A stretch of 64,000 nucleotides of DNA from Gnetum montanum. Its lineage: Eukaryota; Streptophyta; Gnetopsida; Gnetales; Gnetaceae. Made by a program: the position numbers and the translations under genes. The stretch is taken from assembly GCA_015680685.1 (NCBI GenBank), contig MNCI01030420.1, forward strand, positions 170,894 to 234,893, read 5' to 3'. Below, piece after piece: positions 20,335 to 31,091 of the stretch (within the stretch, counting starts at the first letter, position 1; each line of letters begins with the position of its first letter). The notes beneath the pieces are model-generated. The model saw nothing but the letters and a program-made list of their open reading frames with translations. It made no database searches and was not told the origin of the DNA.

Positions 20335-22080
20335 ATAGGAGTGCAAAGTGGTATATACTCATCCAAATGAGTATGTACTAGACTTCACCTTCATCCTACA
20401 TCAGGATGAGCAATTACAATGGTGAGATATGAAAGGCAATGATCTTGCCCCTTGATAGAGCTATGCCTAGGATGTTGTTTCAAATCTTTAAAAAATTGGG
20501 CATCACTGATCTTCATGAGGAATACGTTATGAATGGTTATGACACTCGGGACTACCATCCCATTGAAACACAATGCAAGTGAGATCGACATCAAGAGAAG
20601 CTCCATGAGGCTACGAAGGGGGAAAAATTTCACTAATTCCTTATTCTGACTAGATCAAGATGATAAGGAGGATCCTCCCTTTGAAGGTTCTCATCATGAA
20701 GGTTATCCACCCCTGTTATTGGTGACAAGGGTGTGACCCTGAACTTGCTTTCCACTATTCATAAAATAGGTTTGGGAAAAAGTGATAGTCAAGGTAGGGA
20801 CTTAGGCAAACATCACAATAGAAAGGGATCTAAGGATGGTGGTCATAATGAGCAAAAAAGTGGTGGTGGATACCACGGTAGCAGTAGTGGTCCACCTTCC
20901 TCTCCATTCTATTCATTTGAATTTGAACATTCCTCTTCATTTGCTAGTTCTCATAAAAGCTACCATTGAAATAATCATGATGAAGGTGATTAATGAGACA
21001 ACAATGATCGTGAAAGCCACTAAGACTGAAGGGGTGGCCAGAACCATCATTAGCATTATCGACACAGTGATGATGATGAACCTTTGTTGGCAACTCAAGA
21101 TATGCTCAACATTGCAGAGGTAGTTAGAATTCCAACCAAGTATTTGAAAGACAGTAGGATCAAGCACTTAGACATGAATAATATCCCAAGATTTGAGGGG
21201 GGATACAACTTTTATCCATAGAAGCATCTACAAGCTTTCCACGATGCTTGTGCCTTACAAAACATAGAAACTAAATCGTAGAAATTCAAGATCTTCCTGA
21301 GGACACTCATTAAGGAAGCTAAAAGTTGGTACTAGTCCTTGGAATTGGAACCCATTCACCAATGAAGTACCATGTTAGAGCTATTTAATGATAAATACCA
21401 GACGTACTCTAGAGTGTCTAATCTAAGAAGGCAAATCCAAGGCTAGAAATAGGGAACACATGAACCCTTGGATGTCACCATGGGTAGATATTATTCACTC
21501 TTACATCATTTCCTTGGCCATGGTTATTCTTAGAGGGAACAACTTTATCACATCATAGATGGGCTCAGAGTAGAAACTAGAAAAATCCTTGGGATGCATG
21601 CCCAAGGAAGATTGTCTAAATTGAGAGCTCATCAGATCCAAAGACTGATTGAGCAGGTTGCAAAAGAAGAAAGTGAGCTATGAAAAAGGGAAAGTGTAGA
21701 AAAGTATAATAGGGATCCTTCCATCAGGAAATGGGAGGTTTAATTTTGTGGTGAGGAGGAGTCACCACTTGATGAAGTCGTGAACAGGAAAACCTTACCC
21801 ATCTAAAAATCTATTTCTAATATTTTGACAAAGGTTGATAAATTATGGGACTCTTTGGATGAAAAATTTCAAACTACTATGAAGATTGCTAAAGAATCCA
21901 AAGAGTAAAATAGTGATCGTAACCAAAGAGAGAAGGGCAAAGCTGAAACTATAGAAGAAGTTGTGGAAACCAACTTTGATGATGAAACTAATTTGACATT
22001 TGTCAATATGAACATCCAAAGGGTTGTTGCCTTGTGATGTCACACTTATAAGAGTCTAGGTATATGTATTGAGTCCTTAA
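20335..22080 (+). pseudogene. Gypsy Gag, decayed (element E-F)
   Basis: Would form the particle shell that packages element RNA. The N-terminal part reads VVYTHPNEY..DFTFILHQDEQL (20348-20420), matching the Gag of the minus-strand copy at 38395-38320. A His/Ser/Gly-rich stretch follows (20733-20969). The capsid core (Retrotrans_gag type) runs about 21165-21660 with MNNIPRFEGGYN, LQAFHDACALQNIE and TMLELFNDKYQTYSRVSNLR. The C-terminal part keeps ICQYEHPKGCCL at 21998-22033, a short Cys-His knuckle. Several stops and shifts break it; ORFs on the opposite strand in this region are shadows. Confidence 0.8.
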
Positions 22081-22689
22081 CTAGCACATAGGTAGGCATG
22101 GAGATGATTGCCTTATCCTCAAGGTAATTCAAGTTAGTTCCATTAACAACAACAAGCTTACTACCCAAGTGGGAGCTCCTTCACAACCTTATGAATAATA
22201 CCAACAATGGGACCAACCACAATTGTGGGAAATGCCACCACCAAGAAAATAGTACCCTTATAGGCAACAAGATCCATATAGGTACAATGTTCAGCAACCT
22301 ATCTCCCAAATAAGTCCTACAAGTCATACCTCATTTCAGCATCACTATTACCCTCCAGAGTGCCACTAAACACATTCACCACCTACTCAAGGGAAAAACC
22401 CATATCCATATCATCATCTACATCCATCTACACACACATCCTTGCCTTCAACCTAGCTACCTCCTACTCTGTCCCTGTAGGGTGAGATTCCTCCACAGTT
22501 GCAATAACAAAATGCTACGAGGGCTATATATTCACAGCTAGCTTTTCAACCGAGTGGTTTGGATAATCGATCTAGAAAAAGACCCTTCTTTAGACCTAGT
22601 AGTCCTCTCAGACCCTCACAACCTAGTATAGATGATCGTCCTACATCTCTAATACCTTCATCCTCTACATCAAATACCTTCGAGTGACC

Positions 22690-23340
22690 TTCAAACTAAG
22701 TGTCACCTTGGATTTGCTTTGTGATGCTAACTCATGCTATTTTCGACTAGATCAAGGTTGGCAATCTTTTCACAAAAAGATCTAACCTAGGAAGTCCACT
22801 CATTTACCTACAAATCATTGGACATGAGCCATGTAAGGCTCTTCTTAACTCTAGTTCTGGAGTTAATCTCATCTCCCATGACATGTATAAGGCCTAGAAC
22901 CTACCACCTCTTAAGAAGGGAAACATCTGTCTAGAATTGGCAAATTAGTCAATTACTGTCCCTTTGGAATTAGTAGAGGACATCATGACCATAATTTGTG
23001 GGTGGTCATATCCTATTGATTTTCTAGTGATGAAGGTTGAAATTACAAAAGTGACTTCCCCATCATTATGGGAAGAGCTTGGTTAAGCACGATTGATGCA
23101 TGTATGGGCATAAGGGATCTCTCTTTGGAAATCTTCAAAGAAAATGAATTGGGTAGAATAAAGAATAAGTGTATTCCATGCATTACGTATAGTGATAATG
23201 GGTGCAATTTCATGCAAATATTTGGTCCATCAAAAGCACATACATTAGAGCATGCAATTAGTGTGCACAAGAAATCAATATTCAAAGGTGTCTATATGCA
23301 GCAGCCACAAAATAGAAGGGCACCCAGTGGTAGATAGCTG
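22690..23340 (+). pseudogene. Gypsy protease, decayed (element E-F)
   Basis: An aspartic protease that would cut the element polyprotein. After a Pro/Gln-rich linker (22140-22680) come a broken SPLIYLQI.GHEPCKALL block (22796-22855) and the active-site region, where relatives have DLGSGVNLIS; here it is LNSSSGVNLIS, the catalytic Asp codon reading AAC (Asn). The C-terminal half (23041-23337) has FPIIMGRAWLSTIDACMGIR and ends near MQQPQNRRAPSGR with a stop. It is colinear with the protease at 35365-36045. Confidence 0.8.
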
Positions 23341-23560
23341 ACTCAAATAGCAGCACATTATGCATGTGACCAATTGAGAGCCTAACATGTGCTTATGTTG
23401 AAGGCATGGATAAGCTTGAACAAGTTCATCCAACTCTCTGATGAAGATGATGATACATGTTGGGGAGAGTTGGAAATCCCTGATTACTTCAAGCAAGAGC
23501 CCCTAGAGAAACACCAATCCTACGAGCACTAGACTAGTTTAGACCCTTCCACATCATAAC
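23341..23560 (+). pseudogene. Post-protease linker and RT deletion scar
   Basis: The linker (ELEIPDYFKQEPLEKHQSYE, about 23466-23530) matches the linker of copy X (about 3185-3230). It then jumps at about 23535 to sequence equal to 4325 of copy X, the start of RNase H. About 1.1 kb with the whole RT is missing. Confidence 0.75.
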
Positions 23561-23993
23561 ATATGCATCTAACTATGCCTCAGAGGTAGTGCTCATGTAG
23601 ATGGATGATAAGAAACACCCATACTACATCCATTACGTGAGTTGAAGCATTGTGGAAGCACAATCAAATTACACCACCACGGAAAAAGAACTAATGGCTA
23701 TGGTGTATGCTTTGGAAAAGTTTAGGCACTATGTTCTTGGCTACAAAGTATTTGTGCACACGGATCATAGTGTAATCTACTTCCTCATGAACAAGCCAAT
23801 GGTGAGCCCTCTTGTCATACAGTGGCTCATGATCTTGCAGGAATCTGATATCATGATGGTAGATCAAAAAGGGACTGAGAATGTGATTGCTGACCACCTC
23901 TCTTGCTTAAGATGGGATAATAAAGAGGAGGAGAGCCCACTTTTTGATTATTTTTCAAATGAACTCCTCTCTACAATAGTAATAAATGAATAA
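23560..23993 (+). pseudogene. Gypsy RNase H (element E-F)
   Basis: Would remove the RNA strand during reverse transcription. Up to 23650 it is broken (YASNYAS-V, DDKKHPYYIHYVS). The ORF 23652-23993 then reads intact: NYTTTEKELMAMVYALEKFR with the catalytic Glu, YVLGYKVFVHTDHSVIYFL with the catalytic TDHS Asp, and GTENVIADHLSCLRWDN at the end. This is the best kept RNase H in the window and matches the Athila pattern. It runs straight into the integrase spacer. Confidence 0.85.
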
Positions 23994-24029
23994 ACACCCA
24001 TAGAAACAACATGGTACATGGCGTTCTCA

Positions 24030-25235
24030 CTTATCTTCTCACTTAGGAGATGCCACAAGATCTTGACTTCAGAAAAAAGCAACAGTCTCTTCATCAAGCC
24101 AAATACTTTATGGAAATCAATGAATACCTCTACAAGGTGTGTGCAGATGGCCTAATTCATTTGTATGTCCTTGACAAAGATTAACTATGCATTCTCTATG
24201 ATGCTCATGAAGGACCTTGTAGAGGCCACTATGCAGGGAGATGCATGGCTATAAAAATATTGATGGTAGGATACTATTGGCCTACAATCTTTAGGGATGC
24301 CCAATAGTTTGTCAAATCTTGTGAACATTATCAATGTGATGGGGGGATGATCGAACTCATGGAAGGTCCTCAACAATGGATTCAACCATTGGAACCTTTT
24401 GACATATGGGGCATTGACTTCATGGGTCCCATCACACCCATGTCCAAGGAAAAGGCATATATTATCATAGTAGTCGACTACTACACAAAATTGGTAGAAG
24501 TAGCAGCCGTTACTAATTGTACATTTTCCACTACTACTAAATTTATACAACAAAATATTGTAAATAGGTTTGGGGTTCCACGTTCACTAATTTTTGACAA
24601 TGGAACTCATTTCATAGGTTCCACTTTTAGAAAGTTAATGCAACACTTGAGGGTTGAACATAAATTAACAATATCCTACCACCCCTAAGCTAATGATCAA
24701 CTAGAGGTAACTAACCAGGATCACAAAAATACTAACACGAACCATTAGCAAATATAGGAAAGATTGAAGTACAAAACTTAACAATGCCCTTTGGGCTTAC
24801 CATCCAACATGGAAACTTCTTATTGGCTATTCTTCCTATAAGTTGGTGTACAGAAAAATTTCAACACTCCTAATTCAATTCGAGCTTTGTACACTCTCAA
24901 TAGCCTATGATCTAAATCTTGACCTAATTCTAGCATAGAAAGAAATATTGATCAACCCAAATGTGCTAGATGAAAATTGTTTAGTGGCCCTATCTTTGAA
25001 TGAGGTGCACAAGGCATTCAGTAAGCAACGTCATGATCTCAAAATTAGGAAAGTAAAACTTCAACTAGGAGATAAGGTTCTCTATCGGAACCCCACACAT
25101 GTACCTCAAAAGGTAGAATTCCAAACATTGTGGGAGGGACCTTATATAATTGATCAAACCTTTCCCTTTGGGACCATGTTAATCTACAAGCTTGAAAGCC
25201 CAAATAAAAAGCAGTTGGTCAACATCCAATAAGTA
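24030..25235 (+). pseudogene. Gypsy integrase (element E-F)
   Basis: Would insert element DNA into the genome. The H2C2 zinc part (about 24205-24340) shows AHEGPCRGHYAG and then SCEHYQC. The core ORF 24347-24688 has FDIWGIDFMGPI (first catalytic Asp), VDYYTKLVEV, VPRSLIFDNGTHFIG (second Asp) and LTISYHP; the third acidic residue is traceable in the next codons (QLEVTN). Stops break the rest of the core. The C-terminal domain ORF 24948-25232 has LGDKVLYRNPTHVPQKVEF and LWEGPYIIDQTFPFGTMLIY, the GPY/F module. No chromodomain is seen. Confidence 0.87.
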
Positions 25236-26790
25236 AACCCTTTCCTTGAGTCAAGATAGGCCAATGTAACTACCACCTCAATAGATGGACAACCACATTC
25301 CATTTTTTGGATCCCCTCCTTCCAAATTAGTTGTGGGGGAGATGGCCATCCACACTAACAATCCCTATGGCTTCTTAGTTTTTTTATTTTTTGTTTTCCG
25401 CATTTTTTTATTTTACATTTATTTATTATACAAATTTTTCTAATTTTATACCATTGTTAATACCTTTGAGCCTTTCTTGATTATTTTACACTTTCTTATA
25501 TATTTTACTTTTTTTTTGTTTTTTTTAAGTATGATATTTCCTCATTTTTGCTAATAAAATTACTTTATTGCCACAAGACACAGTGCTAATGTTGTTGTTT
25601 ACTAATGACGGTTTGTGCTTAATGTTGTGATTTTCAATGTCTGGTTTCTATTTTTAAATTTTGATGTCTTGTGACTTTGACATGGTTTATTTTTCATGGA
25701 ATAGGTAGTGAGTCCATGTCATCAGCCCATTCGATAAACTCTATGGTTTTCCTTGTTCTGGGAATTTAAGGTCCCTTTCATTAAAGAAACTTTTAATTAA
25801 TTGGTGACCTTGGTAGTTTCAGAATTAGGAAGGATTCAAAGGTTTGTAAAGGCTATGACTTCAAGGGGACTTGGTACTCTTTATACTCTTCTACTTACTT
25901 GAGTGCTTGAGTGTTTTTCACGAACTTCTTACCATTCCATTTCAACCACTAATAGAAAGTCAAATAAAGTCTTTGCATGGTGTGGTTCTGATGCAAAAAA
26001 ATTATGGAAATTCAAAGCACATCCCTTAGACACAATAAATAAATAAGTCCTTGCATGGTGTGCTTCTCATTTTAATAAAAAAAATAATGGGAATTCAAAG
26101 AACACCCCTTGGACAAATAAATAGGCTATAAGCACTGGTTATGAACTAGAAAGACATGCACCTATGCCTAAAGTCATTGAAAGAGGTTGGTTTTGGTCTA
26201 GACTAAGGATGGATCTTCTCAGGTCATTTTAACCACAAAATTCCACAAGGGACTTCTTATGACCTCAGTTTGGAACTCCATTCCACCTTCTCTATTATCC
26301 ATCCCTGCTACCATAACTCACGTCATTGCTGGGTTCTATGTTATGCTCTTTGTCTTGGTTTGATGTGTTTGAATTCTTGGATAGATTCCTTTTGGTTGGT
26401 CCTTAACTTTTCATGACCATCAATAGATGATGGGGCCCATGGACTCCTTAGCTAAGGTTATGCAAGGGTAACAAGAGCATGAGCCTACTATAGGGAGGAC
26501 CCACTTGCATGGCTCTTGGTTTGGTTAGTTAAGGTTCTTTACCTTTGACATTGCCATAATCCTATTTTTTGCATATTCCATTGCGTATTCCACTTAGTGC
26601 TCCTTAACCTTTTATTTCATTCATCCCCTGAATCATTTTCCTCCATTTTTCCAAATTTATGAGCTCTAACATGCTCTTCTCATGTTTTCATACTATTCTT
26701 GGCCTTTTGAGCTTCATTTGACGCCAATTTCATTCAAAAGCTCTTTGTATTTTGTAACTTTGACCTAAGTCAATGGTTGTTGATGTAGTG
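25236..26790 (+). mobile_element. Noncoding region after integrase (element E-F)
   Basis: Opens with the G-rich block GTTGTGGGGGAGATGGCCAT (25330-25349), then a T-rich tract (about 25373-25545). The blocks that follow match copy Y and the minus-strand copy ('tgagtccatgtcatc' 25708, 'ttcaaggggacttgg' 25860, 'gcatgagcctactatagggagg' 26484). No ORF of note. Confidence 0.7.
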
Positions 26791-26799
26791 CATAAGTCC

Positions 26800-27263
26800 T
26801 ATATATACTGCCATGCACTTAGAAATTTTTGTCATTTTCCTCATAACACACAAGGAGTTTTTACAATGTTTTAGAGCCCAAAACCTTCTAGAGCCCATAA
26901 CTTCCCAACCGTTTGTCCAAATCACTTTGTTTTTCGATCCTGCACTTACTGGAGGTAAGCTCTTTATCGTGAGGGTTGCAAACCTTAAGATTTCTGATGA
27001 AAATTTTTGAAAATTTTTCTAGCTCTTCCAAAGGGTTAATAAACTCAATAATATATAAACAAATTTTTTTTGAAGATTTAACCCTTTCAACAACCCTCGG
27101 GATGATTTATCAATAATAATAGATAAATAAAATAATGATTGGAGTAATTAAATTAGCCATAATTACAACTTAGCTAAGTGTAACTATCCTTAAGAGATAA
27201 AGGTAGCCCAATTGCTTCATGTTACACAACGATTACTAATCCATGGTCTCATTGTGATTATAG
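26800..27263 (+). promoter_or_regulatory. Possible internal TATA box and leader intron for the extra ORF
   Basis: TATATATA lies at 26800-26807. A splice donor match GGAG/GTAAGC has its GT at 26955-26956, and an acceptor match GATTATAG ends at 27263, one base before the ATG of the extra ORF (27264). The intron would be 309 bp. Sequence fit only; no transcript is known to me. Confidence 0.35.
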
Positions 27264-30055
27264 ATGGCAATAAAATTGAAATGCCCAGATGAAGGAGAAC
27301 ACTCTCAACCAAGGAAGAAGTAGCCTAGAGCTAGAAGGGGCCAACAAGAACAAGCCCAAGAACCACTAGAAGCAACCCATGCAACAAAACCTCTTCATGA
27401 GGAGCTCAAAGTGGAATCTATTTGATAGATTCTAGAAGAAGAAGTGTTCACTAAGCAATCATAGTGAGGAGAAATTCCAAGACGTGTGCTAAGGCTTGAA
27501 GTCACTTTGACTCAAGCTTGCCTTGACATCATCAGGGCTTAAGAGATTCAACAATCAGTTCTTCAAGAAATGAACTTCAGGCCATTCCTAGACAAAGCTC
27601 TAGTAGAAGTCAAAACACAACTACAAACGTCTCCCATGTGGCCAGTCATCACATCCAGTGGGAAATGGTACATGGGAGAGACATATCTTTTTTTTGGAAT
27701 AATAGAAGGCCAGGGTCCATAGTCAAGATCAAGGATATTCAAGTATGCTACTTGGTCGAAGCTATTGCACAAGCACTAGGGTTGCCTGATATTGGGAGAT
27801 AGTTGGTGAAGCTATTAATGAAAGGTGATCTTGAGGCCAAAAAGGAGTGGACTCAGTGGTGCTACGAGGTTGACCGTAAGGAGTATGACGTGCTCACATC
27901 AACGGAGTGCATCTATTTAAAAATTTCAGCCTATCGCCTCAATCCAATGATGAGTTCAAGAAAAGTGACAACCTTTTCCACCCAAGCATGCCCCACTCTA
28001 AGCAGGAAATTTCGTATGAACCTTCCACAACTCATCTATTTGGAGATTGAAAAGCATTTCAAGGAAAATGAATGTGGAAGGAAAATCCCACCCTTGCCGT
28101 GTCTCATCTAAAAACTCTACAAAAGGGTAAGAATTATTTACTACTTCAATGACACAATTAGGCATGCTTCTTTGGCCTCATGGTCTGCAATTATCAAAGA
28201 AAAGATGCCAATGAAAATTCAAGAAGAATAGTAGCTATCACCACCACCACCCACGCAAGAAACAACGCTGGAAGGCCATGCAGCCATTGAGCACTTGCAC
28301 AAACTCTGAGTGTAGCTCTTGAGTGAGCAAGGGTAGCATGTAGGGACAAGTGGTGTAGATCCATCTATGTATAGACTAGTAATGAGTTGCCTTAATGAGG
28401 TGGCTCAAACAATTAGTTAGATGGAGAGGGGTGGGCTAATATTCTCTACCGAATGAATGTAGTTTCCCATGAGGTCAGATTCCAATGTTCAAGAGGTGAT
28501 GGTGTCCTTATCACAATACCATTGATTCCTAGAAATCTCTAAGAATTCTACCACATTCTTAGTGTAATTGGAGGAAGGTGAAGTGGCAACTATCCTAGTG
28601 ATGCAGCACCAAGGGTAGGAGATAGTAGCTGAGATAGTTGCTAATCATGTTGCTGAAGCACTAAATGCACATGTAGCATCTATACCAGATGTATTTGCAC
28701 TTTGAGATGTGTAGACGTTCGCAAGCATAGTTAACGGAAAGTTTAATGCAACCCAGCATGAAGAATTACTGGATCAACTAGTGGGGACTAGACAATCGAT
28801 TCTAGATATTTTTGATTTTCTAGAAAACATCATTGTAACCTAGTCAGAGCTACTGGATGCAAGGAGTAAGTGTATCATCCTTGTGGGGCAACTCAAAATA
28901 GCTCAAGCACAGAATCAACCCTTGGCAATAATGATCATCTTTAATGAATCCATAGTAGAGGCAAAGACCTATTCAATTTGGAAGGACTTAGCTCAGATGA
29001 GCTAAGAGAATGAGGCTCTAATTGCACAAAATCATCACTTGTGTAATGTTTATGCCTAGAAGGAACAAATGCAAAAATTTATTCATCAATAGCAGGAGCA
29101 GCTTGCTAGGTTAAACACCAAGTTAAGGAGATTGGCCATAGAAAATCAAAATTTATCAATGAAGGAAGTTTGTGCCTTGTGCCAGAATTCTACCATTGAA
29201 ATTGCTGCTTGGAAGAATGAAGCTTTAAAGTTTGAAATAGTCAAAAATCACTATAGAGACTAGGTTGGCTTGCAAAAGGAAGTCAACGAGAAACGCATCT
29301 AGATGGCGAAGGAAAAAATAAATGAAGCCCTCCAACAACTCCAACAAGGAAAAGAAGTTTGGCAATTCATTGTTGATGGGATTAACACTTGCAACAAAGT
29401 GGAGATCCACTTAAAGGAGTTGCAAATAAAAGAAATGATAGAGTACATAGAGTTGGCCAATCTCTATTATGCGAATCATGCTATGTTGACTATCAAATGG
29501 TCATAGTCAGAGTTAGAGAAACAAGTGGCTAGCTTGTATTTTCTATACAAGGTAGAGTTTAAGAACCATAAAGACACTAAGCAGAAGCTTGAGACTGCAA
29601 ACACTGAACTCAAAGTTCTCAAAGCACAATTCATAGATCAATGATCAACTACTGAGAACCTAGCTAAAAGGATGAATGATTTTTAGGAGCTAAAGGATAC
29701 GGTTACAACATTTGACATTAAATGCAAACAATTCACTGCTTAGTGCATCAATGTAAAAGAGTTGTTTCTAGCAATCCCATGTCCCTGGGATGTGCCTATT
29801 CTAACCCACATTAGTAAAGCTACATAGACAGTGCACAATCTTAGAAGTAAGAAGGAGAAAATGAAAGCATTGCTAGATTCTTTCTGCCTCCCACTAGAAG
29901 TTGTAGCACCAGTAGTACAACCATAGCTACCTCAATCGCTACTCATGCGTGAATCTAGTGAAGGTCCCTTAGAACCTTAAGAGCCGCCACTATCTAAGAC
30001 TATTTGATCTTCTCCATCAAACTTCACGTCATTAAGGAATGTGCTATCCAATTTT
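27264..30055 (+). pseudogene. Extra ORF downstream of integrase, coiled-coil-rich, decayed
   Basis: One long reading, about 920 codons, broken by one frameshift at the T run near 27690 and by about twenty stops, mostly TAG. From 27803 to about 30055 the same frame holds throughout, which argues for a real former gene. The N-terminal third has MWPVITSSGKWYMGETYLFF and an IAQALGLPDIG segment; 27803-28111 holds FRMNLPQLIYLEIEKHF and a PPLPCLI segment. This spacing recalls the 'NLP.LI...LP..LI' pattern of extra ORFs in plant Athila-type elements. The middle and C-terminal parts (28800-29700) are rich in Gln, Glu, Lys and Leu with heptad-like runs (EKINEALQQLQQGKEVWQF; KQKLETANTELKVLKAQF), then LAIPCPWDVP and a Pro-rich tail. 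No signal peptide or membrane helix is evident, so a retroviral envelope is unlikely. A colinear relative lies at 56530-57200. Confidence 0.65.
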
Positions 30056-30248
30056 GAAGAGTCATGTCATGGTGTTCAATTTTGTGTCCTGAACACTGCC
30101 ATTTTTGTAATGTGTGGCTCTGCACACCTGGGAACTTCATGTTTTGTCAAGTTAGTCTATTTTGTTTGTGAAAGGTTAGTCAATAATCTCATACCTTCCC
30201 AATTTTGTAAAGAACGAGAGGAAAAGTTAGTCTATTTTGTTTGTGAAA
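30056..30248 (+). mobile_element. Short noncoding end of element E-F before the 3' LTR
   Basis: Matches the last 200 bp of copy Y ('gtgttca.ttttgtg.tc.tgaacac', 'cataccttc.caat.ttttgtaa.gaac'). The expected polypurine tract is replaced: AGTTAGTCTATTTTGTTTGT at 30150 recurs at 30225 as part of an identical 24-bp pair that ends right at the LTR. Confidence 0.65.
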
Positions 30249-31091
30249 TGTCAATCAACAAGGCCTCATCAATGCATTGTATCATGCATCGACGAGGCCT
30301 CATCGACGTAGTGTCTATATTCAGCTATAAATACGTGCCCACTAGTTGTAGTTATGGCAATCGAGATTTTAGTAGCAATAAATTTCTTGTAGTTTATTCA
30401 TTTGAGAGTTATAATTTTTCTCTTGAGTGCTTGTAGTAGGAGTCATTGAGTGTACGGATCTTTATTTCAGCATTGTTGCACCTGAGCACAATAGTGTATG
30501 CGGCAATAAAGACGAGCTTTCTGATAATGCTTGCAGCATTCTAGATAGATTAAATATTTTATTTATGTATTTAATGTATTTAATTATTTATTAAATGTTT
30601 TCCAGTAATTAATTTAATGAAGTAATTAAGCGAGATAAGTGAAATAGATTAAGCACATAAGTATGACTGCTTCGAGTGTAACACGTATTCACTTGGTAAT
30701 CCCAGTAGCATTATTGCTTGGTATGCCTAGTAGCATAGCACTTGGTAACCTAGCAATGGATACGTGGATTCAAGATGTGTGCAGAAAGTGGGATTGAATG
30801 CTTATGTTAGGACTACTTAGACACTAGTTAATTAGTTAATCCAATTGCTTTTATCTCCCTTTGAACATCAAATCATAAAATATAAAATGATAAAAATCAT
30901 ATGCCTCAATTACACTTAACCATACTAGTGTACATCACAAGTGTAATTGGGAAGACAACGATTGACCTTAAGGCAAAGATTCACTTCCTAGAAGACTAGT
31001 GTACTAGAAACTACAAAGTCCACGAAATTCAACTAGATCGCACATGAATGCTTATGATTCATATGGTTGGGGGGTACCTAACCTCTCATCA
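30249..31091 (+). mobile_element. 3' LTR of element E-F (LTR F)
   Basis: Starts TGTCAATCAACAAGGCC (the boundary was set by equal distance, 37 nt, from the shared GAAC block of copy Y) and ends ACCTCTCATCA, 843 bp. U3 has two AGGCCTCATC motifs (30261, 30295) and a TGCAT pair instead of the GATATC palindromes. TATAAATA is at 30326-30333. R and U5 match the family, with TTGGTAATCCCAGTAGC-type repeats at 30693-30760. ORF 30041-30436 runs from the extra ORF into this LTR and is not a gene. Confidence 0.8.

Larger units (their letters stand above)
19437..31091 (+). mobile_element. Large Ty3/gypsy element E-F, RT-less, with an extra ORF
   Basis: Order on the + strand: truncated 5' LTR (19437-20135), tRNA-Asp-type primer site, gag, protease, RNase H, integrase, noncoding region with a T-rich tract, an extra ORF of about 2.8 kb, then a 3' LTR (30249-31091). 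RT is missing between protease and RNase H. Pol motifs and primer type point to the Athila/Tat group. Many stops are TAG or TGA where relatives have CAG, CGA or TGG, fitting old C-to-T decay. No target duplication can be tested because the 5' end is lost. Confidence 0.85.

Noticed and set aside
24185-24553. 122-residue minus-strand ORF
   Set aside because: Antisense shadow of the integrase core.
27264-30055. Retroviral envelope gene
   Set aside because: No signal peptide, transmembrane helix or fusion-peptide-like segment is visible; composition is coiled-coil and polar.
30041-30436. 131-residue ORF, among the longer ones on the + strand
   Set aside because: It starts in the tail of the extra ORF, crosses noncoding DNA and ends within LTR F.
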